From assembly GCF_947488565.1 (NCBI RefSeq), contig NZ_CANKZC010000001.1, forward strand, positions 62,001-126,000: a stretch of DNA of 64,000 nt, given 5' to 3'. Both the position numbers and the translations under genes were made by a program. Numbering within the stretch: the stretch's first letter is position 1; each line of letters starts with the position of its first letter. Shown here one piece after another: positions 17,031-27,466 of the stretch. Under the pieces are notes generated by a model. It did no database searches. It was not told the origin of the DNA and saw only the letters and a program-made list of their open reading frames with translations. The DNA is from an uncultured Psychrobacter sp. (GTDB lineage: Bacteria > Pseudomonadota > Gammaproteobacteria > Pseudomonadales > Moraxellaceae).

Positions 17031-18566
17031 TTAAGACTCTTCTACACCCATCATATCGACAGGCGTATCTGCGACAATTTGTACCCCTTTTTTACCAGCT
17101 TTAGCGATTTCGCTACGCTGCTCTTGCAGGTGATCAAGATAAGCTTCATTGATTTGTCCAGTGATATAGCAGCCATTAAATACGGCACAATCAAAACCTT
17201 CAACGCGGCTATGCTTTGTATCTTTTACCGCATCGATAAGATCATCTAAATCTTGAAAAATCAGACGGTCAGCACCAATGATTTTACGTACCTCTTCCAC
17301 ACTGTGCCCTGAAGCGATAAGCTCGCTACGTACCGGCATATCAATCCCATATACGTTAGGATATTTTACTGGTGGCGCAGCACTGGCAAAAAACACTTTT
17401 TTCGCCCCTGCATCGCGTGCCATTTGAATAATCTCATGACAGGTGGTTCCACGGACGATAGAGTCATCAACCAATAAAACGTTTTTGTCTTTGAACTCTA
17501 ACGGCACGGCGCTAAGTTTTTGACGAACTGATTTTTTGCGCTGCTGTTGACCTGGCATGATAAAGGTGCGACCGATATAACGGTTTTTCATAAACCCTTC
17601 ACGGTACTTAATATTCATCTTCAGTGCCAGCTCCATCGCTGAAGTACGCGACGTATCAGGAATCGGAATCACCACATCAATATCGTGGTCATCGCCCCAT
17701 TCATCGAGGATTTTTTGTCCCAGTTTTTCGCCCATACGAAGGCGCGATTTGTAGACAGAGATATTGTCCATGATAGAGTCTGGACGCGCAAAATAGACAT
17801 ACTCAAAAATACAAGGCGTATACTCTTTTTGCTCTACGCATTGATACGTATGTAGATTGTGATCCAAATCGATAAAGATAGCTTCACCAGGTTTGACATC
17901 ACGAATAATACTAAAACCGCAACCAGTTAACGCCACTGACTCAGAGGCAACCATATACTCTGTGCCGCCATTCGCAGCTAAACGTTCGCCAAAGATTAGT
18001 GGACGAATGCCATTTGGGTCACGAAACGCCAATAAGCCATGACCAGTAATCATCGCTACTACGCCATAAGCGCCTTCACAGCGAGCGTAGACCGCTTTTA
18101 CTGCTTCAAAAATATCATCAGACGTTGGATGAGTCTTACCTAGATTTTGCATCTCGTGAGCAAGAACGTTTAATAGTACTTCAGAATCTGAGTCAGTATT
18201 TAAATGACGACGATCATCTTGATATAACGATTTGGCCAAGCTTTCAGCATTGGTCAAGTTACCGTTGTGCGCCAAAGTAATGCCATAAGGTGAGTTTACA
18301 TAAAATGGCTGTGCCTCTGCACTGCTTGAAGTACCCGCAGTAGGGTAACGAACATGGCCAATACCGAACTTACCCACCAGTCTGACCATATGACGGTTCA
18401 TAAAGACATCACGAACCATACCGTTTTCTTTACGTAGATATAGGCGACCATCCTGCAAGGTCACAATACCCGCCGCATCTTGACCACGATGTTGCAACAT
18501 AGTTAAGGCATCATAAAGAATTTGGTTGACTGGCTCATGAGCTGCAACCCCAACGACTCCACACAT
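17031..18566 (-). CDS. purF: Amidophosphoribosyltransferase PurF
   Basis: A 511-residue enzyme of the first step of purine synthesis: glutamine plus PRPP gives phosphoribosylamine. The mature N-terminus is the catalytic Cys2 (MCGVVGV), followed by the class II glutaminase domain ([16 protein letters not shown]). The phosphoribosyltransferase domain shows the PRPP-binding motif [12 protein letters not shown] at 363-374. The length is standard. AGGAC lies ahead of the ATG. It follows cvpA in the same direction, a common pairing, but here with a 349-bp gap. Confidence 0.98.
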   Translation of the reverse strand: MCGVVGVAAHEPVNQILYDALTMLQHRGQDAAGIVTLQDGRLYLRKENGMVRDVFMNRHMVRLVGKFGIGHVRYPTAGTSSSAEAQPFYVNSPYGITLAHNGNLTNAESLAKSLYQDDRRHLNTDSDSEVLLNVLAHEMQNLGKTHPTSDDIFEAVKAVYARCEGAYGVVAMITGHGLLAFRDPNGIRPLIFGERLAANGGTEYMVASESVALTGCGFSIIRDVKPGEAIFIDLDHNLHTYQCVEQKEYTPCIFEYVYFARPDSIMDNISVYKSRLRMGEKLGQKILDEWGDDHDIDVVIPIPDTSRTSAMELALKMNIKYREGFMKNRYIGRTFIMPGQQQRKKSVRQKLSAVPLEFKDKNVLLVDDSIVRGTTCHEIIQMARDAGAKKVFFASAAPPVKYPNVYGIDMPVRSELIASGHSVEEVRKIIGADRLIFQDLDDLIDAVKDTKHSRVEGFDCAVFNGCYITGQINEAYLDHLQEQRSEIAKAGKKGVQIVADTPVDMMGVEES

Positions 18567-18915
18567 AGTTATGTCCTATTTAAAACCACACATTAGTAAC
18601 ACTATAACGGTAAGCTGAATAACAATGTTGCCTACTAGCTTACCGATGACCTGATGATATATATTTACTGATATTTGTTTCACTGAACTGAGCATTTTCT
18701 TGGCTCTAACTCACTGATTCAAGAATAAAGATACTGATTGATTTAAGAATAAAGATATTATATATGATGACATATTAACGACAATATTTAGATAGTACAT
18801 TATCAACAGTGGCGATTTAAATTGTAGATACCACAGAGGTTACATAATGATGAATGCCAATTTATCAAGGTTTCACTTGTCGTAACTAGAGTCGTTAGAA
18901 CTAGCTTTGCCATAT
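18567..18915. other. cvpA-purF intergenic region with tandem repeat
   Basis: About 350 bp without a gene. Contains an imperfect direct repeat: ACTGATTCAAGAATAAAGAT at 18713-18732 and a close copy with a 4-base insert at 18733-18756. The gap is large for genes that are often one operon, so purF probably has its own promoter. No PurR-type palindrome was recognised. Confidence 0.5.
18713..18756. repeat. Imperfect tandem direct repeat upstream of purF
   Basis: Two adjacent copies sharing ACTGATT and AAGAATAAAGAT, the second with four or five different bases between. It lies about 150 bp upstream of the purF start. It may be a slippage duplication or paired binding sites. Confidence 0.5.
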
Positions 18916-19413
18916 CTAAGACTGATTCATCTGCTCCCATGCACTGCCTAATACATCTGATGCAAGCGTTTTTGCCATTGGCGCATAAGGAAGTAGCTCA
19001 GGGGCCAGTACAGAAGTTTGCCACTGCGGAAGCTGTACTAATAACGGCGCACTGACACTAAGAACGACTAAAACCACAAGAGTGTTTTTGGCCGCCCCTA
19101 ATACACCGCCTGCCATTTTATCTACCACGCCCAAGCGTAAAGTTTTAAGCACTCCTGAAAATACAAACGCTACTAAATGCATCACAGCTAACACTACGAT
19201 GACGATGAGTAAAAAAGCCATCGCCATTTGTAATACAGAGCTTTGGGTCAGCCCCGATAGCTGCGGCGCAATAGGACCAGCTAAACGAGTCGCAACAATC
19301 AAAGCGATAAACCAACCAACTAAGCCAACCGCCGTCTTGACAAGTCCTATTTGAAAACCACGCCATAAGCCAATAAGGACCACAATGGCAATGACGATAT
19401 CTAGACCACTCAT
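18916..19413 (-). CDS. cvpA: Colicin V production protein family, CvpA
   Basis: A 165-residue membrane protein with four predicted helices; the start SGLDIVIAIVVLIGLWRGFQIG and the later DKMAGGVLGAAKN are typical of CvpA. The family is needed for colicin V export in E. coli and seems to help keep the envelope intact; the mechanism is unclear. It sits 35 bp after pyrD and upstream of purF, all on the minus strand. Confidence 0.93.
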   Translation of the reverse strand: MSGLDIVIAIVVLIGLWRGFQIGLVKTAVGLVGWFIALIVATRLAGPIAPQLSGLTQSSVLQMAMAFLLIVIVVLAVMHLVAFVFSGVLKTLRLGVVDKMAGGVLGAAKNTLVVLVVLSVSAPLLVQLPQWQTSVLAPELLPYAPMAKTLASDVLGSAWEQMNQS

Positions 19414-19448
19414 ACTTACCGCCTCATGGCTTTATAGGACCATCTTAA

Positions 19449-20483
19449 TTAGATGTCTTGGGCATCATAATAGCCGCCAATAGCTTGAATACAAGACTGT
19501 ACCAAGCCTGGGCCTCGATAGATAAGACCTGTATAAAGCTGAACCATATCTGCCCCCGCTTTAATCTTTTTAACTGCCTTCTCGCCACTATCGATGCCAC
19601 CAACGCCTATAATAGTCACTTTACCCTCTAGCTGATCTGAGAACTGTTGCAAAATTTGAGTACTAATATGACTGACGGGACGGCCAGATAGACCACCTGC
19701 TTGATCGCCATCGGTCAGATCCTCAACCCCCACTCGGCTCAAGGTCGTATTGGTTGCAATCAAACCATCAATGTCAAAATCCAACAATTGCTGCGAGATA
19801 TAATCGACTTGTAGCGGCTCTAAATCAGGAGCGACTTTTAATACTAACGGCACATAGAACCCGTACTCTGTCGCCAGCTGGCTATGACGATTTTTAATCA
19901 CATCTAACAGCTGCGTTAACGCCTCACCGCTTTGTAAGTCACGCAAATTTTTTGTATTGGGTGATGAGATATTGATTGTAATATATGAGGCATGGGGGTA
20001 AACACGTTCTAGACAGTAAATATAATCGTCAGCCGCATTTTCGACGGGCGTACTGGCATTTTTACCAATATTGATACCGATGTTGCCTTTATATTTACAG
20101 CGTTTGACATTTTCAATCAGGTAATCGACACCCTGATTATTAAAACCCATACGGTTAATAATAGCATCTGCCTGTCTTATTCTAAACAGACGTGGCTTAT
20201 CATTCCCAACTTGCGGCTTTGGCGTGACCGTACCCACCTCAATAAAGCCAAATCCAAGCTCAGCCAGTGCGTCAATATAATCGGCATTTTTATCCAATCC
20301 TGCAGCCAGACCAACAGGGTTAGAGAACTGCAGACCCATGCAGTTCGTAGGTTGCATAGATTGACCATAAGCCAAACCCAAAGCCCGTGCTTTATGAGCT
20401 TTAGCCAGTAAAGATAGAGTCATATCATGAGCATGTTCAGGATCCATCTTAAACAAAAAAGGGCGAAGCAAGGCGTAAGACAT
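19449..20483 (-). CDS. pyrD: Dihydroorotate dehydrogenase (quinone), class 2
   Basis: A 344-residue enzyme that oxidises dihydroorotate to orotate and passes electrons to quinone at the inner membrane. The N-terminal helix pair ([20 protein letters not shown]) is the membrane-associated extension of class 2 enzymes. FMN- and substrate-site motifs are clear: [46 protein letters not shown] and GLSGRPV. It is the first gene of a minus-strand run pyrD-cvpA-purF that links pyrimidine and purine synthesis genes. Confidence 0.97.
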   Translation of the reverse strand: MSYALLRPFLFKMDPEHAHDMTLSLLAKAHKARALGLAYGQSMQPTNCMGLQFSNPVGLAAGLDKNADYIDALAELGFGFIEVGTVTPKPQVGNDKPRLFRIRQADAIINRMGFNNQGVDYLIENVKRCKYKGNIGINIGKNASTPVENAADDYIYCLERVYPHASYITINISSPNTKNLRDLQSGEALTQLLDVIKNRHSQLATEYGFYVPLVLKVAPDLEPLQVDYISQQLLDFDIDGLIATNTTLSRVGVEDLTDGDQAGGLSGRPVSHISTQILQQFSDQLEGKVTIIGVGGIDSGEKAVKKIKAGADMVQLYTGLIYRGPGLVQSCIQAIGGYYDAQDI

Positions 20484-20677
20484 AATAACGATAAACCCGG
20501 TCTGGATAGAAATAGTGAATGAAATAAGATGGATGAAACATTGAGCGTCATAAAGCGCTGCAATTATATCAGCTTAACAATAATAAGACCAAAGTTTCAT
20601 TCTTAATATCATGGGCAACGACTGAATACTAGCTGTGTTTTGACAAGCATAGACAGACGCATTAATAGTCAATTAAA

Positions 20678-21196
20678 TTATGGTACAGGGCGATTGTCAG
20701 TAAGCGCAATCCAGCCTCTGATAATACGGTATAGGTGCCAAATAAAAGTAAAAAGCATCAGTAACGCGCCAAACCCGGCCAACAAAAATGAACCGATAGC
20801 TATATTACCACTATCAGCCAACATACTGACGCCAACGCCACCGAGCGCAAACGTTATGATAATCGTTCCTATGATAAAAAATACTATACTGTACCAAAAA
20901 GTCTTAATCTGCCAGTCAAAGTGTGTCGCAAGCCATGTACCTTCAGCATCACGGCGTTTGCCATAGTTCATTATGATTGGCACAATCCACAGCAGCCCTG
21001 CCGTAAAATAGCTGATCACATAAAGCAGATAGGTGATGTGATTATAAGTGATTAATGCGCGCTGCTCTTTTTGGGTCAACAATGGTCTCTCTTGCTGCAT
21101 AACTCTGTGTGTCGTTTGTGAGTCAATAAAAGGTTCGGTAGTCCGTGTTTTTGTATATGAATGCTTATCGGTTTTATCGTTAGAAGACTGGTTCAT
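20678..21196 (-). CDS. DUF4870-like membrane protein
   Basis: A 172-residue protein: a hydrophilic first 45 residues, then three predicted helices (about 52-75, 96-120, 133-155). The pattern YVISYFTAGLLWIVPIIMNY followed by TWLATHFDWQIKTFW resembles DUF4870-type proteins, whose function is unknown. It stands alone between pyrD and gspM. No sign of a partner or special regulation. The call rests on overall pattern. Confidence 0.6.
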   Translation of the reverse strand: MNQSSNDKTDKHSYTKTRTTEPFIDSQTTHRVMQQERPLLTQKEQRALITYNHITYLLYVISYFTAGLLWIVPIIMNYGKRRDAEGTWLATHFDWQIKTFWYSIVFFIIGTIIITFALGGVGVSMLADSGNIAIGSFLLAGFGALLMLFTFIWHLYRIIRGWIALTDNRPVP

Positions 21197-21362
21197 AATT
21201 TTTATCCATAACTGACAGTAGCCATTAAGTACTCAATTGTGGCAAATAGCGTCGCTTTCAAGATGACAATTACCACGTCCTGATAATCTAACTTACAGTA
21301 ACGGTTAAACGTAGATGAATATGTAAAGAGCCTTTGAGACAAGTTTTCAAAAATAAGGTTTA

Positions 21363-21914
21363 TTAAGACGTGGCAGTCGCTTGTACTTGCACCTGCTTGG
21401 TCGCCACATCCTGCTGCATCGACAGCTTTGTAAACTGCCAGCCTTGTTGCTCAAGCTTACCAAGTGCAGCACTGACAGTCGCTTGGCTCGGATGACTAAA
21501 GCTCAATTGCACCCCTGCACCATTGGCCACCACTTGCGCATTATCGATACCTGAGCTGTTTAATGCAGTATTCACGCGGCTTGCTGGTGGCATTGCATCA
21601 TCACCATCTTGATTACTAGCAGTATTTAATGCATTGGGGTCGATATTGGCTGCTTGTGAGCGTAACCAAAAATAATCAGCGACCTGCTCTTGGTAATTAG
21701 ACTTACTCTCTTTAGCGGCTTGATGAACACTATAGCCACCGTAACCACCAACAAATAACAATAAAAACACCAGCAAAACAATCAATGCCATCTGATCACG
21801 AGAAGAGAGTGCTTGCCAGCGTGACCATAGCGTGTTTTGGTAGTTGTTCACACGTGCTGACAAGGCATTGGTTGCTAACGAACTGTGGGTGGTGCGGCGC
21901 TGTAATAGTTTCAT
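21363..21914 (-). CDS. gspM: Type II secretion protein GspM
   Basis: About 183 residues: short cytoplasmic start, one helix (about 43-63, ALIVLLVFLLLFVGGYGGYS), and a periplasmic ferredoxin-like domain, the layout of GspM. GspM binds GspL in the inner-membrane platform of the type II secretion system that exports folded enzymes such as lipases and proteases. It follows gspL by about 43 bp on the same strand. GTG at 21917 directly before the ATG is an alternative start. The rest of the gsp genes are not in this window. Confidence 0.88.
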   Translation of the reverse strand: MKLLQRRTTHSSLATNALSARVNNYQNTLWSRWQALSSRDQMALIVLLVFLLLFVGGYGGYSVHQAAKESKSNYQEQVADYFWLRSQAANIDPNALNTASNQDGDDAMPPASRVNTALNSSGIDNAQVVANGAGVQLSFSHPSQATVSAALGKLEQQGWQFTKLSMQQDVATKQVQVQATATS

Positions 21915-21957
21915 CACTTGACCTTGATGGATGGTATAAAATTTAAAAACTAAAAAT

Positions 21958-23289
21958 TTAAGATTGTGCCATATTGTCTACGGCCGCAGGATCATCGGCG
22001 ATATCGATGGTAATCTGTCCACTAAACTGTCCTTGCTCATTACTGTTAACTCGCTCTAGGCTTGCTTGGATACCTTGTGCCGTCAATGTGCTGGCAAACT
22101 TATCAAGACTACCACGGTCTGGCGCTATTAAGGTAAAACTTAAGACAGATGGCTCCATAACCAATGCCTGTGCATGTAACGATGACTGCTTAATAAGCGG
22201 TGATATTCGACCGAGTACTGCTAGGTGCGACGCTGACTCCTGACTATCGCTACGCAGCTTTGGTTGCATCTGCACCTGTAATTTAGTGCGATTGGTATTG
22301 AGAATTTCATCTGGAAACCATGACTGGTACTGCTTCGCGGTTGCCATCTGTGCGGCATCAGCGGCAGTATTATAACGATAAATTTGTAAGGCATCAGTTG
22401 CCATTTGCAATACCAATGCTGACAATGCAACCATCATCGCCACTCGTAAATAGGGCGATAAATTTGTGGTTGATGACTTGATAAAAAAGTTAAGTGCGTG
22501 GCGTTCTGGTATCTCTATTGGCATAGGGACTGTAGATAAAGGCGTTGATAATATCTGCTGTTCTGCCAGCAAGTTGGCTGTTTCTGTCGCGATACTTGTT
22601 TCTGCTATAGAGTCTGATGTAAAGCCTGACTCCAAATCAGTTTTTTGCGAGTTGTTGCTATTATCTGACAAGTTATCAAATGCATTAATTGGAGCGCTAA
22701 TAGATGCTAAATCAGCCGATGATATCGACGGCAATATACAAACTTCACTCAAATGCGGCAAGCGCTCAAAAATAAGCGGCAAGTAATTTACTGCCAAGCC
22801 CTGATATTGTGACTGTCGTAATAAAGCAGTATATTCATCTTGATATAAAATTATCTGCTGAGCGGCCCCCTCTTCAGGAATTGGCAACAGTAAAAAGTCC
22901 GGCAGTAGCGCATTGATACTTAGGCCGACTAAAGCTGCGCTTTGTTGCCATGATTCTATATTGTTTTCAGCCAGCGCATAAATATGATGTGCATGCGTAT
23001 CGCCAATCTGCCTAATTGCCAATTGCTCAACTGGAGTTAAAGAAGCTTCTTCAAATAAGTACTGCTTACCTGTGTTACCAAGCTGCTTTAGCTGGGCTGC
23101 ATTTAGCTTCGTATCGACTTGCAACAGATAGCTGGAGGGAAAATAAAGACAAAGTGATGAAGCACTGTTTTTGTTATTACCATAAATATCATACAGCTGT
23201 TGCCAGCCGGTCACAGACTGCCATTCTTTTGTATCAGCGTGCCAAACTGCTAACGGACTATGCTGCGATCTTATCCAAACATGTAACAC
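21958..23289 (-). CDS. gspL: Type II secretion protein GspL
   Basis: About 443 residues with the GspL layout: an actin-like cytoplasmic domain (1-260), one helix (about 282-302, AMMVALSALVLQMATDA), and a periplasmic ferredoxin-like domain. GspL anchors the GspE ATPase to the membrane. Residues about 200-255 form a Ser/Asn/Thr-rich linker. Start is GTG at 23289 or TTG at 23292, with AGGA just upstream; there is no nearby ATG. gspM follows. Separate gspLM pairs fit the scattered gsp genes I recall from Acinetobacter. Confidence 0.88.
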   Translation of the reverse strand: MLHVWIRSQHSPLAVWHADTKEWQSVTGWQQLYDIYGNNKNSASSLCLYFPSSYLLQVDTKLNAAQLKQLGNTGKQYLFEEASLTPVEQLAIRQIGDTHAHHIYALAENNIESWQQSAALVGLSINALLPDFLLLPIPEEGAAQQIILYQDEYTALLRQSQYQGLAVNYLPLIFERLPHLSEVCILPSISSADLASISAPINAFDNLSDNSNNSQKTDLESGFTSDSIAETSIATETANLLAEQQILSTPLSTVPMPIEIPERHALNFFIKSSTTNLSPYLRVAMMVALSALVLQMATDALQIYRYNTAADAAQMATAKQYQSWFPDEILNTNRTKLQVQMQPKLRSDSQESASHLAVLGRISPLIKQSSLHAQALVMEPSVLSFTLIAPDRGSLDKFASTLTAQGIQASLERVNSNEQGQFSGQITIDIADDPAAVDNMAQS

Positions 23290-23414
23290 CAAGCGTGTCC
23301 TTACTTAACTTATGAGATAAATTATTAAAATAAAACCAACCATTAAACATTTCGGTAGTTAGTCATGGTCGCCCGTTAAATCAAAGCGCGGTATTGACTT
23401 ACGCCTCTATAATA

Positions 23415-23873
23415 TTAATGGGGCTGCTGCGGCACAAAACGGTCTATTTCGTTTGCCATACCAGTCATGACAAATTCCATCTCAAAGACACGTGCTTCAG
23501 CCAAAGCGAACGACTCAGGATTATCACCAGTTAATAACCCAGCAAGGTAGGCAATGATAGACATATGACAGACCACCACCAAACACTCGGCTTCAATCTT
23601 TGCAATATCTGCTAATGCCATATGGGCATCATCGGATGGTGTAATATTATCTTGTGTCGTAACTGGCACTGCAGTAGCACGCGATTGTAGCGCAGCCAAC
23701 GTTTGCTGTGCGCGTTTATAAGGGCTTACTACAAAGTGGTCTGGCGCATAATGCTCAATAATATATTCAGCCGTTTGTGCTGCTTGCTGTTGACCATACT
23801 CAGTCAATTGCCGTGCGCTATCTGGACGAGTCTCATCTTCTGCTTGTCCATGACGCATTAATATAATCTTCAT
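23415..23873 (-). CDS. sixA: Phosphohistidine phosphatase SixA
   Basis: A 152-residue single-domain histidine phosphatase. The catalytic RHG motif is at residues 7-9 (LMRHGQ, nucleophile His8) and the second His is in VVVCHMSIIAYL. The short form without extra subdomains is typical of SixA, which removes phosphate from histidine in phosphorelay or nitrogen-PTS proteins. AAGGGG lies just upstream. It follows gpsA after 42 bp on the same strand. Confidence 0.88.
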   Translation of the reverse strand: MKIILMRHGQAEDETRPDSARQLTEYGQQQAAQTAEYIIEHYAPDHFVVSPYKRAQQTLAALQSRATAVPVTTQDNITPSDDAHMALADIAKIEAECLVVVCHMSIIAYLAGLLTGDNPESFALAEARVFEMEFVMTGMANEIDRFVPQQPH

Positions 23874-23915
23874 AATACCCCTTTATTACCGCTTATTACA
23901 TAACTTTTAGCAAAC

Positions 23916-25358
23916 TTATTTTTTGTCTTTGCTAGCACTGTCATTTTTAGCAGTACTTTTTTTAGCATCTTTATTTTCAACCGAATCATCGTCAGTATTA
24001 GTAACGTTTTCAGCATTGTTTTTAGAATCAGAATCTTGTTCTTGGTCATCTGGATTACTAGCGGCCGCTTGCATCTGTGCAGTAAGCGCCGCATTACTAT
24101 AATCGTGTGGCATGACAAACTCGACATCGCTACGAAACCCTGCTTCCATCAAGTGCAGTGCTACACCAAGCGCTGCTTTATCTTCATAAATAACAGCGTA
24201 CAAAGCATGGGTTATCGGCATATAAATACCGTCTTTGGACGCTTTTTCATGCACTTGCTGGATCGTATTAACCCCTTCGGCAGTTTGTCCCAGTTTTTTG
24301 ACCGCTGCATCAATATTCATACCGCGACCGAGCATATTACCAATTTGATAGTTACGGCTCAGCTCTGAGCTACAGGTAGCGTACAAATCGCCAACGCCTG
24401 ATAAGCCTAAGAACGTCAAAGGGTTGGCACCAGCTTCTACCCCAAAACGACTCATTTCAGCCAACGCTCGGGTTAGTAGCATGGCTTTGGTGTTTTCGCC
24501 CACATCATATGCAGCAGCCATACCCATGGCAATGGCATAAATGTTTTTGAGCGCTCCGCCAAGCTCTACCCCGCGTATGTCATCACTGGCAAATACTCGA
24601 AAAAACGCGCTGTGTAGTGCAGCTTGCACTGCATGACGCAAAGGCTCAGAATGACTGGCTATTACTGTCGCTGAGGGCATATTTTTCATAATCTCGATAG
24701 CAAGATTTGGCCCTGACATCACCCCAAAGTTTACTTCTGGTAGCTCATCTTTAATGATATCACTCATCAGCGCAAAGGTGTCTTTTTCCATGCCCTTGGT
24801 CAAAGATACAACCGACTGTCCTGTAATAAATGGCGCAATACTCTTAAGCGTCTCACGAAATGCCAAGCTTGGTACTGCAAGAAAAATAATGTCTTTATCT
24901 TTGACGGCAGATGCTAAATCGTGACTGTATTTAAGGCTTTCATCTAGCTTATAACCAGACAGATATTTTTTGTTCATCTGTGATTTAGCCATAGATTTAA
25001 CCGTACGCTTGTTACGAACCCAGAGGGTTGTATCACAGCCATTACGGGCGGCTAAGTTTGCCATCGCTGTACCAAAACTACCGCCGCCTAAAAACGCCAA
25101 ACGTAGCTGATCTGGATTATCACGTACTTGTTCCATATTTTTGGCGACATCGGCTTCAACGGCACTAGGATTAAGCTTTCTTCGGCCAAGCCCTGATTTA
25201 GTTGCGCGCTCAATAATACCTGCCAGCAGACCACTAGACTTTTCAGTACTAGCGGTATCCAAACTTATATCGTCTGTCTTTTGATTGGGCGCTACTGTAT
25301 CGACAGCTTCTTTATTTGGCTTTTCTTTGGATGTATTGTTTTTGGTAGAGCTTGTCAT
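23916..25358 (-). CDS. gpsA: Glycerol-3-phosphate dehydrogenase [NAD(P)+] with long tails
   Basis: A 480-residue GpsA. The core has the nucleotide site GGGSFGTA at 91-98, a SGPNLAIEI motif, GGALKNIYAI with the catalytic lysine, and GVGDLYATC. It reduces dihydroxyacetone phosphate to glycerol-3-phosphate for phospholipid synthesis. The usual length is about 330-340. Here an 84-residue N-terminal tail (Lys/Asp/Ser/Thr-rich) and a 60-residue C-terminal tail (Asp/Asn/Lys-rich, ending SASKDKK) are added. Both look disordered. The next credible start at residue 74 (Met) would remove most of the N-tail, so the true start is not fully certain. sixA follows. Confidence 0.93.
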   Translation of the reverse strand: MTSSTKNNTSKEKPNKEAVDTVAPNQKTDDISLDTASTEKSSGLLAGIIERATKSGLGRRKLNPSAVEADVAKNMEQVRDNPDQLRLAFLGGGSFGTAMANLAARNGCDTTLWVRNKRTVKSMAKSQMNKKYLSGYKLDESLKYSHDLASAVKDKDIIFLAVPSLAFRETLKSIAPFITGQSVVSLTKGMEKDTFALMSDIIKDELPEVNFGVMSGPNLAIEIMKNMPSATVIASHSEPLRHAVQAALHSAFFRVFASDDIRGVELGGALKNIYAIAMGMAAAYDVGENTKAMLLTRALAEMSRFGVEAGANPLTFLGLSGVGDLYATCSSELSRNYQIGNMLGRGMNIDAAVKKLGQTAEGVNTIQQVHEKASKDGIYMPITHALYAVIYEDKAALGVALHLMEAGFRSDVEFVMPHDYSNAALTAQMQAAASNPDDQEQDSDSKNNAENVTNTDDDSVENKDAKKSTAKNDSASKDKK

Positions 25359-25493
25359 ATCTAATTATCCGTGTTGACTGCTTATATCATTGAGGCAGAT
25401 TACACTGTCTGCATAAAAAGGTATAGCGTTATATGATGCTTTAGTTCTGATACATCACCACACCAACTATGATTAAAACCGATAAAATGACGC

Positions 25494-26147
25494 TTATGAT
25501 TCAAAGCGTACTAACGGTTCGATATCGATCGGTTTACGTTTTGGCTCATCTTTGGAACTAGTGCCAATATAAACAAAAGCGGTGACATAATCATCTGGAC
25601 CGACATCGAAATACGCTTTTACCGCAGGCTCGTTACACAGTAATCCTGTACGCCATACGGTACTAAAACCTTGTGCTTTTAGAGCCAAAATCAAATTTTG
25701 TACAGCAGCACCAGCACTTAGCATTTGCTCAAAAGGTGGGACTTTTTTGTGTGCTTGCATTTGAGTCGCAACAGTAATAATAAGGGGGGCGCGTAATGGC
25801 ATATTTCGAGTTTTTTTGATGGTTTTTTCAGACAAGTCCTCGCCATCTTGCACCGCTTTTGTCTTTGCAGCTTCAAGAAGGGCAAGACCCAGCTCATGAC
25901 GAGCATCGCCTTCCGTCACAATAAAGCGCCATGGACGAAGCTTCTTATGATCAGGCGCAGTTGCAGCGCATTCAATAGCCTCTTGGATTTGGGCACGAGT
26001 TGGTGCTGGCGCATCCAGATTTCCCATACTGCGTCTTGAATTAATCCAGCTGATTAGTTGCTCACCAGTAACGTCTGTATTGTCAACTCCTTTATCATCA
26101 TCAACTATCTCTTTATTATTCTTATTTTCGTCAGATACATTCATCAT
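25494..26147 (-). CDS. Nitroreductase family protein (YdjA-like)
   Basis: A 217-residue protein. From about residue 30 it follows the single-domain nitroreductase pattern: SRRSMGNLD (FMN phosphate contact), AATAPDHKKLRPWRF, and SAGAAVQNLILALKAQGFSTVWRTG. The family uses FMN and NAD(P)H to reduce nitro compounds, quinones or enones; the YdjA branch is small. About 25 Asn/Asp/Lys-rich residues precede the domain. AAGGA precedes two adjacent ATGs (26147 and 26144). It stands about 135 bp after gpsA would begin and 85 bp after zapE. Confidence 0.88.
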   Translation of the reverse strand: MMNVSDENKNNKEIVDDDKGVDNTDVTGEQLISWINSRRSMGNLDAPAPTRAQIQEAIECAATAPDHKKLRPWRFIVTEGDARHELGLALLEAAKTKAVQDGEDLSEKTIKKTRNMPLRAPLIITVATQMQAHKKVPPFEQMLSAGAAVQNLILALKAQGFSTVWRTGLLCNEPAVKAYFDVGPDDYVTAFVYIGTSSKDEPKRKPIDIEPLVRFES

Positions 26148-26230
26148 CTATCCTTAATTATTATCATTATTGTCGCTCAGTATGAGTGATATTCTACAAC
26201 TAAATACTTGATAGTTAAATCAAAAAACAG

Positions 26231-27349
26231 TTACGCAGCGTCAACGTTTTCAACACGATGTTGCATTTTTAAATAATCTTCTGATTGCATCTCAAGCAAG
26301 CGTGAGCGCGTACGTTCGATCTCAAACGCGAGTTTTTCTCCTTGATACAGCTCTAGAATCGATTGTTCCGCTCGTACCAGTAGCTTGACACGGCGATCAT
26401 AAAACTCATCAACCAGATAAATAAAACGACGAGTAGGATCGCGCAAGTCATCGTCTAGTGCTGGTACTGCATTGACCAACACAGTGTTAAATCGCTTAGC
26501 AATCTCAATAAAATCAGAGGCAGAACGCGGCTCCATACACAGATGACGAAAATCGCAGAACAAAATATCTTCGGTACGAGCATTGATTTTTATTTCACGG
26601 CCATTGATAACGATGGGCTCGTTACTGATTTTTTGATTGTTAGATAAGCTGGCAAAACGGTTGGCAAGCCAGTGATGATTGGCTTTGGTCATCGGCGACT
26701 CATACAGCTCTGCTTGCTGTAATACACGCAAACGATAATCAATGCCTGAGTCAATATTCATCACGGTAGTATGACGCTCAACCTCAGCAATGGCAGGCAA
26801 GAAACGATCTCTATGTAAGCCATCTTTGTACAAGCCCGATGGTTCAATATTAGAAGTGGCAACCAAAGTAACACCGCGGTTAAACAACATAGTAAACAGA
26901 TCCCCTAGGATCATTGCATCAGAGACGTTAGAGACAAAAAACTCATCGAAACAGATAATCAGCGCTTCTGTATGAATAATATCAGCGACTTTTTCTAGCG
27001 GATCACTTTGACCTTGTAACGTATTGAGCTCGCTATGTACACGCTGCATAAAATGATGAAAATGCTGACGCATCTTACGCTCAATCGTCAAAGAGTCATA
27101 AAACATGTCCATCATCCATGTTTTACCACGGCCAACGCCGCCCCACATATACAGACCTTTTGGTGCAGCAGGTTTTGACTTTAAAAAACTGAAAAAGCCC
27201 TTTTTTTGTTCGGCACTACTATTAAGCTGATGATAGAGATCATCAAGGTAGCTCATAGCCTGATATTGCTGCTCATCTCGAGTAAACTCATCAGTACCGA
27301 TCGCTTGTTCGTAGCGTTGCAATGGCGATAATCTCATAATGCGACTCAT
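26231..27349 (-). CDS. zapE: Cell division protein ZapE (AFG1-like ATPase)
   Basis: A 372-residue P-loop ATPase with Walker A GGVGRGKT at 70-77 and Walker B LIICFDEF at about 130-137, followed by the family motif SNVSDAMILGDLF and ATSNIEP. ZapE binds FtsZ at the division ring and affects its bundling in an ATP-dependent way, notably under stress. The length agrees with E. coli ZapE (375 residues). Two Met codons (residues 1 and 5) could start; the first is kept. Confidence 0.95.
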   Translation of the reverse strand: MSRIMRLSPLQRYEQAIGTDEFTRDEQQYQAMSYLDDLYHQLNSSAEQKKGFFSFLKSKPAAPKGLYMWGGVGRGKTWMMDMFYDSLTIERKMRQHFHHFMQRVHSELNTLQGQSDPLEKVADIIHTEALIICFDEFFVSNVSDAMILGDLFTMLFNRGVTLVATSNIEPSGLYKDGLHRDRFLPAIAEVERHTTVMNIDSGIDYRLRVLQQAELYESPMTKANHHWLANRFASLSNNQKISNEPIVINGREIKINARTEDILFCDFRHLCMEPRSASDFIEIAKRFNTVLVNAVPALDDDLRDPTRRFIYLVDEFYDRRVKLLVRAEQSILELYQGEKLAFEIERTRSRLLEMQSEDYLKMQHRVENVDAA

Positions 27350-27466
27350 CGTTAGACAAAATAAATAATAAAGTAACCCGTTAACTCTGCTTCCCCATAA
27401 CGCGGAAAAACTGAGAACCAGTTATAATTAATAGTCATGCTAATAAATAAAACTATTAGGTAAAAT

